Assembly (NCBI GenBank): GCA_035502095.1
Contig: DATJUX010000021.1
Span: 1 to 64,000 of the forward strand
Direction: 5' to 3'
Source: JAKANT01 sp035502095
Lineage (GTDB): Bacteria > Pseudomonadota > Gammaproteobacteria > Burkholderiales > Burkholderiaceae_F
DNA: 64,000 nt
The position numbers were made by a program, and so were the translations under genes. Below are positions 53,756 through 61,737 of the stretch, piece by piece (the stretch's first letter is position 1; each line of letters starts with the position of its first letter). The notes beneath the pieces were generated by a model. That model was not told the origin of the DNA. It saw nothing but the letters and a program-made list of their open reading frames with translations, and did not search any database.

Positions 53756-55645
53756 ATGATCGGCAGCCTCGCGGCCCAGCTGCTCAACGGCCTGGCCGGG
53801 GCGTCCTCGCTGTTCCTGGTCGCCGTCGGCCTGTCGCTCATCTTCGGCGTCACGCGGATCGTCAACTTCGCGCACGGCTCGATGTACATGGTCGGGCTGT
53901 ACGTCGCGTATTCGCTCGTCAGCGCATTCGGTGCGTCCGGGCCCGGCTTCTGGGGCGCGGTCGTGCTCGCGGCGCTTGTGGTCGGGCTGCTCGGCGCGCT
54001 GGTCGAGATCGGCGTCCTGCGCCGCGTCTACCAGGCTCCCGAGTTGTTCCAGTTGCTCGCGACCTTCGCGGTCGTCCTCATCCTGCGTGACGCGGTGCTG
54101 TTCCTCTGGGGACCGGAAGACCTGCTGGGACCGCGCGCGCCGGGCATGAAGGGAGCGATCGGCGTGCTCGGCCGTCACATACCGAGCTACGACATCTTCC
54201 TGATGTTCGTCGGTCCGGTCGTGCTGCTCGCGCTCTGGCTGCTGCTGCGCAGGACGCGACTGGGCATCCTGATCCGCGCCGCGACGCAGGACCGGGAGAT
54301 GGTCGGTGCGCTCGGCGTCAACCAGAAGTGGCTCTTCACCGGGATCTTCGCGCTGGGTTCCGCGCTGGCCGCGCTGGGCGGCGCGCTGCAGATGCCGCGC
54401 GAGCCCGCCAATCTCGGGCTCGACCTGATCGCGATCGGCGAGGCCTTCGTCGTCGTGGTGGTGGGCGGCATGGGAAGCATCCCGGGCGCGTACCTGGCCG
54501 CCCTGCTCATCGCCGAGATCAAGTCGCTCTGCTACGGCATCGGCACGGCGCAGATCGCCGGCGTCGAGTTCGCGTTTTCGAAGCTCACCCTGGTGGTCGA
54601 ATTCCTCGTCATGGCAGTCGTCCTGATCTCGCGTCCCTGGGGATTGCTGGGCAAGCCACAGGGCAGCGTGCGCGGCGCCTCCGCGACCGAGGCACCCCTG
54701 CGGCCGCTGACGCCGGTCGCATTGCGCAGCGGGTACGTGTTGCTCGCGGCGCTGGTGGCATTGCCGCTGGTCGCTTCCGCATATCCGTATGCATTGGTGT
54801 TGATGATCGACGTCCTGGTTGCCGTGTTGTTCGCGGCGAGCCTGCATTTCGTGATGGGGCCCGGCGGCATGCACTCGTTCGGGCACGCTGCGTATTTCGG
54901 CCTCGGTGCCTATGGGGCCGCATTGGTCCTGAAGGGCCTGGGGGCACCGATGGAGGTCGCGCTCCTCGCCGCGCCCTCGCTCGCGCTCGCCGGCGCCGCG
55001 TTGTTCGGGTGGTTCGCCGTGCGGCTGTCCGGTGTCTACCTGGCGATGCTGACACTCGCGTTCGCGCAGATCGTCTGGTCGGTGGTGTTCCAGTGGGACG
55101 AGGTGACCGGCGGCAGCAACGGGCTGGTCGGCATCTGGCCCTCGACGCCATTCGCCTCGAAGACCGCCTACTACTACCTGACGCTGGCGCTGGTGGGTGC
55201 GAGCCTGTTCGTGCTCAGGCGCGTGCTGCTCGCGCCGTTCGGCTACGCGGTGCGCGCCGGCCGCGACTCGCCGCTGCGCGCCGAGGCCACCGGCATCGAC
55301 GTCGTGCGGATGCACTGGATCGCCTTTGCGATCGCCGGCTGGTTCTGCGGCCTCGCGGGTTCGTTGTTCGCCTTCGCCAAGGGCACGATTTCCCCGGAGA
55401 CAATCGCGGTCGGGAAGTCGGTGGACGCGCTCGTGATGGTGCTGCTCGGCGGCGTGCAGTCGCTCGCGGGACCGATCGTCGGTGCCGCGGCATTTACTTG
55501 GCTGCAGGACACGATCACCCGCGCAACCGACTACTGGCGTGCCGTGCTCGGCCTGGTGATCCTCGCGCTCGTGCTCGCGTTCCCGCAGGGGCTCGCCGGC
55601 GGAATCGCGGCGCTCGGTGCGCGCCTGCGCTGGAGCCGCGTTTGA
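53756..55645 (+). CDS. Fused LivH-LivM ABC transporter permease
   Basis: A 629-residue permease. Residues 1 to about 295 are a LivH-like half (AGASSLFLVAVGLSLIFG, RIVNFAHGSMYMVGLYVAY, MVGALGVNQKWLFTGIFALG). The remainder is a LivM-like half (MGPGGMHSFGHAAYFGLGAY, RAEATGIDVVRMHWIAFAIA). The two are normally separate; here one polypeptide carries both permease halves with a short linker near residue 310-330. It lies about 100 bp after the binding-protein gene and overlaps the ATPase gene by 4 bp. It forms the pore for the nicotinate-operon importer. Confidence 0.9.
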   Translation: MIGSLAAQLLNGLAGASSLFLVAVGLSLIFGVTRIVNFAHGSMYMVGLYVAYSLVSAFGASGPGFWGAVVLAALVVGLLGALVEIGVLRRVYQAPELFQLLATFAVVLILRDAVLFLWGPEDLLGPRAPGMKGAIGVLGRHIPSYDIFLMFVGPVVLLALWLLLRRTRLGILIRAATQDREMVGALGVNQKWLFTGIFALGSALAALGGALQMPREPANLGLDLIAIGEAFVVVVVGGMGSIPGAYLAALLIAEIKSLCYGIGTAQIAGVEFAFSKLTLVVEFLVMAVVLISRPWGLLGKPQGSVRGASATEAPLRPLTPVALRSGYVLLAALVALPLVASAYPYALVLMIDVLVAVLFAASLHFVMGPGGMHSFGHAAYFGLGAYGAALVLKGLGAPMEVALLAAPSLALAGAALFGWFAVRLSGVYLAMLTLAFAQIVWSVVFQWDEVTGGSNGLVGIWPSTPFASKTAYYYLTLALVGASLFVLRRVLLAPFGYAVRAGRDSPLRAEATGIDVVRMHWIAFAIAGWFCGLAGSLFAFAKGTISPETIAVGKSVDALVMVLLGGVQSLAGPIVGAAAFTWLQDTITRATDYWRAVLGLVILALVLAFPQGLAGGIAALGARLRWSRV

Positions 55646-56424
55646 ACGCGCTCCTGTCCGTGCGCGACCTGCGCAAGGCCTTCGGCGGCGTGGTCGCGGT
55701 TGCCGGCGTGTCGTTCGAACTGGCGCGCGGCGAGGTGCTCGCCCTGATCGGGCCGAACGGCGCAGGCAAGTCGACCTGTTTCAACATGATCAACGGCCAG
55801 CTCAAGCCGGATGCGGGTGAAGTCGTGCTCGACGGCGATCCGATCACCGCGCGGCAGCCGCGCGCCATCTGGCGGCTCGGCGTCGGCAGGACGTTCCAGG
55901 TGGCGGCGACGTACGGTTCGATGACCGTCGCCGAAAACGTGCAGATGGCGCTGATCGCGCGCGATGCGCGCGTGTTCGACTTCTGGTCGCGCGCGTCGCG
56001 CGTCCTGCGGGCCGAGGCGCTCGCGCTGCTCGAGGCGGTCGGCTTGCGCGCGCGCGCCGACGAGCCCTGCAGCACGCTGGCCTACGGCGACATCAAGACG
56101 GTGGAGCTTGCGATCGCGCTGGCCAACCGGCCGAAGCTGCTGCTCATGGACGAGCCGACGGCCGGCATGGCGCCACGCGAGCGCTCGGCGCTGATGGCGC
56201 TCACGCGGCGGCTGGTGCGCGAGCGCAACCTGGGTGTGCTCTTCACCGAACACAGCATGGACGTCGTGTTCGCCCATGCCGATCGCATCATCGTGCTGGC
56301 GCGCGGGCAACTGATCGCAAGCGGCGCTCCGCAGACGATTCGCGAGCACGAAAGAGTGCGCGAGGTGTACTTTGGCAGCGGCAAGCTGTTGGGCGCCGCG
56401 GCCGCGATGACGGTGGCCTCGTGA
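55642..56424 (+). CDS. ABC transporter ATP-binding protein (LivG type) of the nicotinate operon
   Basis: A 260-residue ATPase with Walker A GPNGAGKSTC, a Q-loop in GRTFQVAATYGSMT, the signature TLAYGDIKTVELAIAL (a diverged LSYGQ-type signature), Walker B LLLMDEPTAGMAP and H-loop TEHSMDVVF. It starts with TTG 55642 overlapping the permease stop. It pairs with the LivF-type ATPase downstream and completes the uptake system of the operon. Confidence 0.9.
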   Translation: MNALLSVRDLRKAFGGVVAVAGVSFELARGEVLALIGPNGAGKSTCFNMINGQLKPDAGEVVLDGDPITARQPRAIWRLGVGRTFQVAATYGSMTVAENVQMALIARDARVFDFWSRASRVLRAEALALLEAVGLRARADEPCSTLAYGDIKTVELAIALANRPKLLLMDEPTAGMAPRERSALMALTRRLVRERNLGVLFTEHSMDVVFAHADRIIVLARGQLIASGAPQTIREHERVREVYFGSGKLLGAAAAMTVAS

Positions 56425-56506
56425 AGCGTGTCGTCCGGAACAAGGCGTGGGATCGCGGACATGCGCGGGGTCGAGATCCGAACGTCCTGGTTTCTGCGGA
56501 GCTCGC

Positions 56507-57217
56507 ATGACCGCGCTCCTGTCGGTACGCGGGTTGAACGCCTGGTACGGCCGGGCGCACATCCTGTTCGACGTCGCGCTGGAAGTGGGCGCCGGCGAAG
56601 TCGTCGCCGTGATGGGGCGCAACGGCGCCGGCAAGAGCACCACGCTGAAGGCGATCATGGGTCTCGTTTCCCGGCGTTCCGGCGAAGTGCGGTTCGACGG
56701 CCGCCGGGTCGAGGCGCTGGAACCGTTCGAGATCAGCCGCGCCGGCGTGGGCTTCGTGCCGGAGGACCGGCGCATCTTCACCGATCTCACCGTGCTCGAG
56801 AACCTGGAAGTCGCGCGCAGGCCGCCGCGGGCGGGCGCGCCGACGTGGAGCGTGGAGCGGCTGTTCGCCTTGTTTCCCAACCTGCGCGACATGCCGCACC
56901 GGCTCGGCGATCGCATGAGCGGGGGCGAGCAGCAGATGCTCACGGTGGCGCGCACACTGATGGGCAACCCGCGCCTGGTGCTGCTCGACGAACCCTCGGA
57001 AGGCGTGGCGCCCGTGATCGTGGAGCAGATGGCGGCGATGATCGTCGAGCTGAAGAAGCACGGGCTCAGCGTGCTGCTGTCGGAGCAGAACGCGCCGTTT
57101 GCCGCGGCCGTGTGCGATCGCGTGTACGTGCTGGAAAAGGGCCAGGTGCGGTTCACCGGCACGATGGCGGAGCTCTATGCCGACGAGGCGGTGCGCCGCG
57201 AGCACCTGACCGTCTGA
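56507..57217 (+). CDS. ABC transporter ATP-binding protein (LivF type) of the nicotinate operon
   Basis: A 236-residue ATPase with Walker A GRNGAGKSTTLK, signature MSGGEQQMLTVART, Walker B LVLLDEPSEGVAP and the switch segment SEQNAPFAA. The ATG at 56507 has GGAG (CGGAGCTCGC) before it; the in-frame ATG at 56447 lacks conserved sequence. It lies 13 bp before the enamidase gene, tying transport to catabolism. Confidence 0.9.
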   Translation: MTALLSVRGLNAWYGRAHILFDVALEVGAGEVVAVMGRNGAGKSTTLKAIMGLVSRRSGEVRFDGRRVEALEPFEISRAGVGFVPEDRRIFTDLTVLENLEVARRPPRAGAPTWSVERLFALFPNLRDMPHRLGDRMSGGEQQMLTVARTLMGNPRLVLLDEPSEGVAPVIVEQMAAMIVELKKHGLSVLLSEQNAPFAAAVCDRVYVLEKGQVRFTGTMAELYADEAVRREHLTV

Positions 57218-57230
57218 AGCAGGAGGACCT

Positions 57231-58433
57231 ATGGCTGGGCCGGTGGCGAGCGAGAAATCGGGCAAGGTGGTGATCCGCAACGTCGGCTCGATGCTGAGCG
57301 GCGATATCGATCGTCCGCTCCTGGATGCCGACACGGTCGTGGTGAACGACGGCGTGATCGCCGCGCTCGGGCGCGAGAAGGACTGCGACATCGCGCACGC
57401 GCAGCGCGTGGTCGACGCCCGGGGAACGACGCTTGCGCCAGGACTGATCGACTCGCACTGTCATCCGGTATTCGGCGACTGGACGCCGCGCCAGAGCCAG
57501 CTCGGCTGGATCGACTCGTGCCTGCACGGCGGCGTCACCACGATGATCTCGGCCGGCGAGGTACATTTGCCTGGACGGCCGAAGGACATCGTCGGCGTCA
57601 AGGCGCTCGCGATCACGGCGCAACGCGCCTTCGAGGGCCAGCGCGCGGCCGGTGTAGGTGGCGGCGTCAAGGTGCTCGCCGGCGCGCCGGTGATCGAGAA
57701 GGGCATGACCGAACAGGATTTTGCCGACATGGCGGCGGCCGGCGTCAGGCTGCTCGGCGAAGTCGGCCTGGGCTCGGTCAAGGCGGGCGCCGAGGCGCGC
57801 ACGATGGTCGGTTGGGCGCGCAAGCATGGCATCCAGAGCACGATTCACACCGGCGGGCCCTCGATTCCCGGCTCCGGCCTGATCGATGCCGACGTCGTGC
57901 TCGAGGCGGACGCCGACGTCATCGGCCACATCAACGGCGGCCACACGGCGCTGCCGTACCGCCAGGTCTGTCGCCTGTGCGAACAGAGCGGGCGCGCGAT
58001 CGAACTCGTGCACAACGGCAACGAGCGGATCGCGATTCTTGCCGCACGGCATGCGATGGAGTTGAGGTGTCCGCACCGCGTGATCCTCGGCACCGATGCC
58101 CCGGCGGGTTCGGGCGTGCAGCCGCTCGGCATCCTGCGCTTGATCGCGCTGATCGCCTCGCTCGCGGAGATTCCCGCCGAGATCGTCGTCGGCTTTGCGA
58201 CCGGCAACACGGCCCGTCTGCGCGGGCTGGCCCAGGGGCTGATCGAGGTCGGGCGGCCGGCGGATTTCGTTTTCATGGACAAGGCGCAGCACTCCGACGG
58301 CAAGGATCTGCTCGATTCGATCCGCCTCGGCGACATCCCGGGCGTGGGGATGGTGATGATCGATGGCCTGGTCCGCTGTCAGCGCAGCCGCAACACCCCG
58401 CCTGCAACCGAAGTGCCCGTCGTCATCGCTTGA
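57231..58433 (+). CDS. ena: Enamidase (1,4,5,6-tetrahydro-6-oxonicotinate amidohydrolase)
   Basis: A 400-residue amidohydrolase closely matching the E. barkeri enamidase in its signature blocks: CLHGGVTTMISAG, PGRPKDIVGVKALAIT and the C-terminal SRNTPPA. The metal ligands of the Fe-Zn site are all present: His76 and His78 (DSHCHP), bridging Glu177 (GEVGLG), His206 (IHTGG), His233 (GHINGG) and Asp289 (GTDAP). It opens tetrahydro-6-oxonicotinate to 2-formylglutarate and ammonia. It starts with ATG 57231 after AGGAGGACCT. The fit is strong enough to anchor the pathway assignment of the whole operon. Confidence 0.85.
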   Translation: MAGPVASEKSGKVVIRNVGSMLSGDIDRPLLDADTVVVNDGVIAALGREKDCDIAHAQRVVDARGTTLAPGLIDSHCHPVFGDWTPRQSQLGWIDSCLHGGVTTMISAGEVHLPGRPKDIVGVKALAITAQRAFEGQRAAGVGGGVKVLAGAPVIEKGMTEQDFADMAAAGVRLLGEVGLGSVKAGAEARTMVGWARKHGIQSTIHTGGPSIPGSGLIDADVVLEADADVIGHINGGHTALPYRQVCRLCEQSGRAIELVHNGNERIAILAARHAMELRCPHRVILGTDAPAGSGVQPLGILRLIALIASLAEIPAEIVVGFATGNTARLRGLAQGLIEVGRPADFVFMDKAQHSDGKDLLDSIRLGDIPGVGMVMIDGLVRCQRSRNTPPATEVPVVIA

Positions 58434-58465
58434 ATGCCGCGCACCATCCACTGAAGGAGGAAGAG

Positions 58466-59185
58466 ATGCACAACCCGAGTCGTCGCGTCATGCTTCGCAC
58501 GCTTGCCGGTGTCGCCTTGATCGGCGCCGGCGGTTTCGTCTCGCGCGCCCGCGCTGCCATCAAGCCGCGCGCCGATTCCGCGCTGATCGTCGTCGACGTG
58601 CAGAACTGCTTCGTGCCCGGCGGCACGTTGCCGGTCAACAAGGGCGACGAGATCGTGCCGATCATCAACGCCCTGGCGAAGAAGTTCGAGAACGTGGTGA
58701 TCACGCAGGACTGGCACACCCCGGGGCATACGTCCTTCGCTTCCTCGCACCCGGGAAAGAAGCCGTTCGAGACCATCCAGCTCTCCTACGGCACGCAGGT
58801 GCTGTGGCCCGACCACTGCGTACAGGGAACCAGCGACGCCGCCTTGCAGAAGGATCTCGACATCCCGCACGCCCAGCTCGTTATCCGCAAGGGCTATCAC
58901 AAGGATGTCGACAGCTACTCCGCGTTCAAGGAGGCGGATCGCAAGACCGACACCGGCCTCGCGGGCTACCTGAAGGCGCGCGGCATCAAGACCGTGTACG
59001 TGGTCGGACTTGCGACCGACTTCTGCGTCGCCTGGACCGCCATGGACGCGCGCGCCGCGGGCTTCAACGCGTTCGTCGTCGAGGACGCGTGTCGCGGCAT
59101 CGACCTCAACGGCTCGGTCGCGGCAGCCTGGAAGTCGATGGCCGCCAAGGGCGTCAAGCGGGTCCAGTCGTCCGATTTTGCGTGA
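58466..59185 (+). CDS. pncA: Nicotinamidase (PncA) with twin-arginine signal peptide
   Basis: A 239-residue isochorismatase-fold nicotinamidase. The triad is Asp44 (VVDVQNCF), Lys142 (VIRKGY) and Cys187 (GLATDFC), and the metal site is Asp82, His84, His88 (DWHTPGHTSF) and His117 (WPDHCVQ). VDSYSAF and CRGIDLNGSVA agree with PncA. Unlike the usual cytoplasmic PncA it has an extra N-terminal Tat signal (SRRVMLRTLAG, then a hydrophobic core to about residue 30), so it probably acts in the periplasm. It makes nicotinate from nicotinamide and feeds the importer and hydroxylase. AAGGAGG precedes the ATG, and the stop overlaps the TetR start. Confidence 0.88.
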   Translation: MHNPSRRVMLRTLAGVALIGAGGFVSRARAAIKPRADSALIVVDVQNCFVPGGTLPVNKGDEIVPIINALAKKFENVVITQDWHTPGHTSFASSHPGKKPFETIQLSYGTQVLWPDHCVQGTSDAALQKDLDIPHAQLVIRKGYHKDVDSYSAFKEADRKTDTGLAGYLKARGIKTVYVVGLATDFCVAWTAMDARAAGFNAFVVEDACRGIDLNGSVAAAWKSMAAKGVKRVQSSDFA

Positions 59186-59859
59186 CGACGCGCAAGACCG
59201 CGGCGGCGGCGAAGGTTTCGGGTGCGCGCCGGCGCGTCCCGCCCCGCCGGCGCGACGCCGAAGCGACGCGGGCGCGCATTCTTGCAGCCGCGACACGCGA
59301 GTTCGCGCGCCACGGCCTCGCGGGTGCGCGCGGCGACCGCGTCGCCCGCGCGGCGCGCTCCAGCGAGCGCATGGTCTACTACTACTTCGGCAGCAAGGAG
59401 AGGCTGTTTCGCGCGGTGCTCGAGGCCTCCTACGTTTCGTTGCGCCAGGCCGAGCGTTCGGTGCATCTCGATGATCTCGAGCCGGCGCAGGCGCTCGACG
59501 AGTTCTGCCGCTTCGTGTGGCGCTATTACCTCGAGCATCCGGAGTTCATCGGGCTGGTGAACACCGAAAACCTGCACCGCGCCACCCACCTCAGGCGGTC
59601 GCCGCAACTTACCGAACTGGTGGCGCCGGTCGTCGGCCTGTTGCAGGGCTTGCTCGAGCGAGGCCAGCGGCGCGGCGTCTTCCGCCGCGGCATCGACGCG
59701 ACCGAGCTTTACATTGCGATCGCGGCGCTCGGTTACTTCTATCTCTCGAACAGCGCGACCCTGTCGGCGGTGCTCGGCCGCGAACTGCGCGCCCCCGCCC
59801 ATCTGGACGAGCACTGGCGCGCGAGCGCGGAGATGATCAAGCGGTTCGTGGCGCTCTAG
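59182..59859 (+). CDS. TetR-family transcriptional regulator, probable repressor of the nicotinate operon
   Basis: A 225-residue TetR regulator starting at GTG 59182 (GTGA overlap with pncA). After a basic tail, the HTH appears as ARILAAATREFARHGLAGAR with RSSERMVYYYFGSKERLF as the recognition helix region. The C-terminal part (TETR_C-like, LEHPEFIGLVNTENLHRATH) is the effector-binding region. It is the last gene of the operon, so autoregulation is likely; the palindrome at 44992-45009 is the best candidate site. An effector such as nicotinate or 6-hydroxynicotinate is a guess. Confidence 0.88.
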   Translation: MTTRKTAAAAKVSGARRRVPPRRRDAEATRARILAAATREFARHGLAGARGDRVARAARSSERMVYYYFGSKERLFRAVLEASYVSLRQAERSVHLDDLEPAQALDEFCRFVWRYYLEHPEFIGLVNTENLHRATHLRRSPQLTELVAPVVGLLQGLLERGQRRGVFRRGIDATELYIAIAALGYFYLSNSATLSAVLGRELRAPAHLDEHWRASAEMIKRFVAL

Positions 59860-59871
59860 GGAGACTGCGTC

Positions 59872-59951
59872 CGTGATCCCGGGGAGCGAGAGCGACGAGG
59901 GATCCCGGCCTTGTGCCACATCGAGATTCCTTGCCTGCCGCCCGCAATGAC
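59872..59951. repeat. Diverged copy of the dispersed intergenic repeat
   Basis: An approximately 80-bp element between the convergent TetR and BepA-like genes, beginning CGTGATCCCGGGGAGCGAG and ending CGCAATGAC. The core GAGCGACGAGGGATCCCGGCC matches the core of the 24428-24504 element with a few changes. No ORF is supported. Confidence 0.5.
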
Positions 59952-59976
59952 AATGCCGAGGTCGTACGCTCCGGCA

Positions 59977-61569
59977 TTACTCGTGCGGCTTTTCCTCCGG
60001 CGGCGGGTGCTTGCCGCTGCGGATGAGTTCGTCGCGCTGTTCCTTGAGTTGTTGGGTCAGCTGGCGGAGGCGTGCATCGACTTCGGACAGGACGTAGAAG
60101 TCCGCGTCCGCCGCTTTGCGCGCCATTTGAAACTGCTCGATCGCCGCCGGCGTGGCGCCGAGCAGGGCGTACAACTCGCCGGTCGCCTGGTACTGCAGCG
60201 TCCGCTTGTTGAGCGTCGAGTAGCTGCGCGCGAGCAGCTCGTAGTACTTCGGGTCCGAATGCGAGATCGCCAGCTGGTCGCGCAGGTATGCGACCGCTTC
60301 GGCGTGCTGGCCGTTCGCCTGCAGCAGATCGACGTAGTTGAGGGCGATCAGGCGCGAGATGGGGAAGCGGGTGGTCGTCTCGCGCGCGAACTGCAGCGCT
60401 TCGTCACGCTCCTGCGGCGTATGGGCGGCGGCGTAGCGCGTCTGGGCGTAGATCTTTTCGATCATCGCCGAACCATTGCCGGCGCGCTTGCGTGCGGCTT
60501 GTGCATTCTCGAGGGCCTGCGTACTGTCGCCGAGTCTCAGGTTGGCGAGCGCCAGGCCGTAGTAGGAAGCAATCTCCGACGGGGTGGTCTTGTTCGCGAG
60601 CTGGCCGGCGAACGTGCTGCGCGCGTCCCGAATGCCCTGCACGGACTCGTCCTGCAACACGCGCAAGCGGGCGCGCACGAGCTGGAAATCCAGGCTGTCG
60701 GCGCGCTGCTTGGTATGCACTTCGCGCACACGCGCCTGGATATCGGCCATGCGCTCGGTGGTGAGCGGGTGCGTGCGCAGGTACGCCGGCGCGGCCGACT
60801 CGTAGATCCGGGTGCCCTGTTGCATGCGGCCGAAGAACGTCGCCATCGCGGTGACATCGAAACCGGCGCCCTGCAGGGTCTGGAAGCCGACCCGGTCGGC
60901 CTCACGCTCGTTGTCGCGCGAGAAGTTCAGCTGCTGCTGGATGGCCGCGGCCTGTCCGCCTAGGATCGCGGCCTGGGTCAGGTCGCCGGCGGACGACGAA
61001 TTGCTGCGCGCAGCGAGCAGCGCGAGCAGCAGGGCGCCGATCGCAATCGCGGTCGATTCGCGCTGTTTGGCCAGCATGCGGGCCAGGTGGCGCTGCTCCA
61101 CGTGGCCGATTTCGTGGCCGATCACCGCCGCAAGCTCCGACTCGGTCTGCGCGATCAGGATCAGCCCGCTGTGCACGCCGATGAATCCGCCCGGTAAGGC
61201 GAACGCGTTGATCATCGGGTCGCGGATGCAGAAGAAGTTGAAGTCCATGTAGCGCGCGTTGCTGGCCGCGACGAGCTGGTAACCCAGCTTGTTGAGGTAC
61301 TCGGTGGTGTCCGGGTCGGGCAGGTAGGTCGGATCGGCGACCACCTGGCGCATGATCGATTCGCCGAGCTTGCGTTCGTTGATCGGCGAGAGCTCGTCCG
61401 CGCCGGCGTCGCCCAGGGAAGGCAACTGGTTCGACTGCGCGTGCGCCGGTGCGTATACGACCGGCGGCAGCGTGAGCGTCGTGGCGACGGTCACCGCGAT
61501 GGCGCGCAACAAAACTCGGTTCACGGGACGACGGGCGGACCAGACGGCAGCGGGCGGAAGCAGATGCAT
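59977..61569 (-). CDS. BepA-like M48 metalloprotease with TPR domain
   Basis: A periplasmic protease of about 530 residues. After the signal region (RAIAVTVATTLTLPPVVYAP, then AHAQ) comes the M48 catalytic domain with zinc site VIGHEIGHVEQRH and third-ligand Glu in NEREADRVGF. A long alpha-helical TPR-like region (ASYYGLALANLRLGDSTQAL onward) and a Lys/Pro/Glu-rich tail follow. BepA/YfgC relatives maintain outer-membrane protein assembly and degrade misfolded LptD or BamA. The start is uncertain: ATG 61569 gives a long n-region, and GTG 61524 (VNRVLLRAI) gives a cleaner signal peptide. Confidence 0.88.
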   Translation of the reverse strand: MHLLPPAAVWSARRPVNRVLLRAIAVTVATTLTLPPVVYAPAHAQSNQLPSLGDAGADELSPINERKLGESIMRQVVADPTYLPDPDTTEYLNKLGYQLVAASNARYMDFNFFCIRDPMINAFALPGGFIGVHSGLILIAQTESELAAVIGHEIGHVEQRHLARMLAKQRESTAIAIGALLLALLAARSNSSSAGDLTQAAILGGQAAAIQQQLNFSRDNEREADRVGFQTLQGAGFDVTAMATFFGRMQQGTRIYESAAPAYLRTHPLTTERMADIQARVREVHTKQRADSLDFQLVRARLRVLQDESVQGIRDARSTFAGQLANKTTPSEIASYYGLALANLRLGDSTQALENAQAARKRAGNGSAMIEKIYAQTRYAAAHTPQERDEALQFARETTTRFPISRLIALNYVDLLQANGQHAEAVAYLRDQLAISHSDPKYYELLARSYSTLNKRTLQYQATGELYALLGATPAAIEQFQMARKAADADFYVLSEVDARLRQLTQQLKEQRDELIRSGKHPPPEEKPHE

Positions 61570-61594
61570 TTGTATGAAGCAGATGCATTTGTAT
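61557..61594. repeat. Tandem 19-bp direct repeat in the bepA-moaC promoter region
   Basis: GAAGCAGATGCATTTGTAT occurs twice back to back (61557-61575 and 61576-61594). Each copy has the palindrome ATGCAT. The first copy overlaps the BepA-like start at ATG 61569. A candidate moaC promoter (-35 TTGTAT at 61570-61575, -10 TATGAT at 61592-61597, 16-bp spacing) is built from the repeats. The arrangement suggests a regulator that binds both copies. Confidence 0.7.
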
Positions 61595-61665
61595 GATAGA
61601 CGCGACGCTGGATCGTTCCCACCGATGCCGTGAGCGATGGCCACCAGAACGTAACCGGAAGTGTC

Positions 61666-61737
61666 ATGACTTCCCACGCCGCCCCGAGCATGGTCCCGGC
61701 TCGCTCGAAGAAGCCGTCGCCCGGATCGCATCTATGA
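61666..61737 (+). CDS. Possible 23-codon leader ORF translationally coupled to moaC
   Basis: An ORF encoding MTSHAAPSMVPARSKK and a few more residues, ending in TGA that overlaps the moaC ATG (ATGA, 61734-61737). GGAAG lies 4-8 bp before its ATG. The composition is Ser/Pro/Lys-rich and does not look like a protein domain. It may be a spurious frame, but the precise stop-start overlap is compatible with coupling. Confidence 0.3.
   Translation: MTSHAAPSMVPARSKKPSPGSHL

Noticed and set aside
50731..53889. 1052-residue open frame on the minus strand across the nicotinate operon
   Set aside because: Arg/His/Asp-rich shadow of GC-biased codons opposite well-recognised genes; no domain resemblance.
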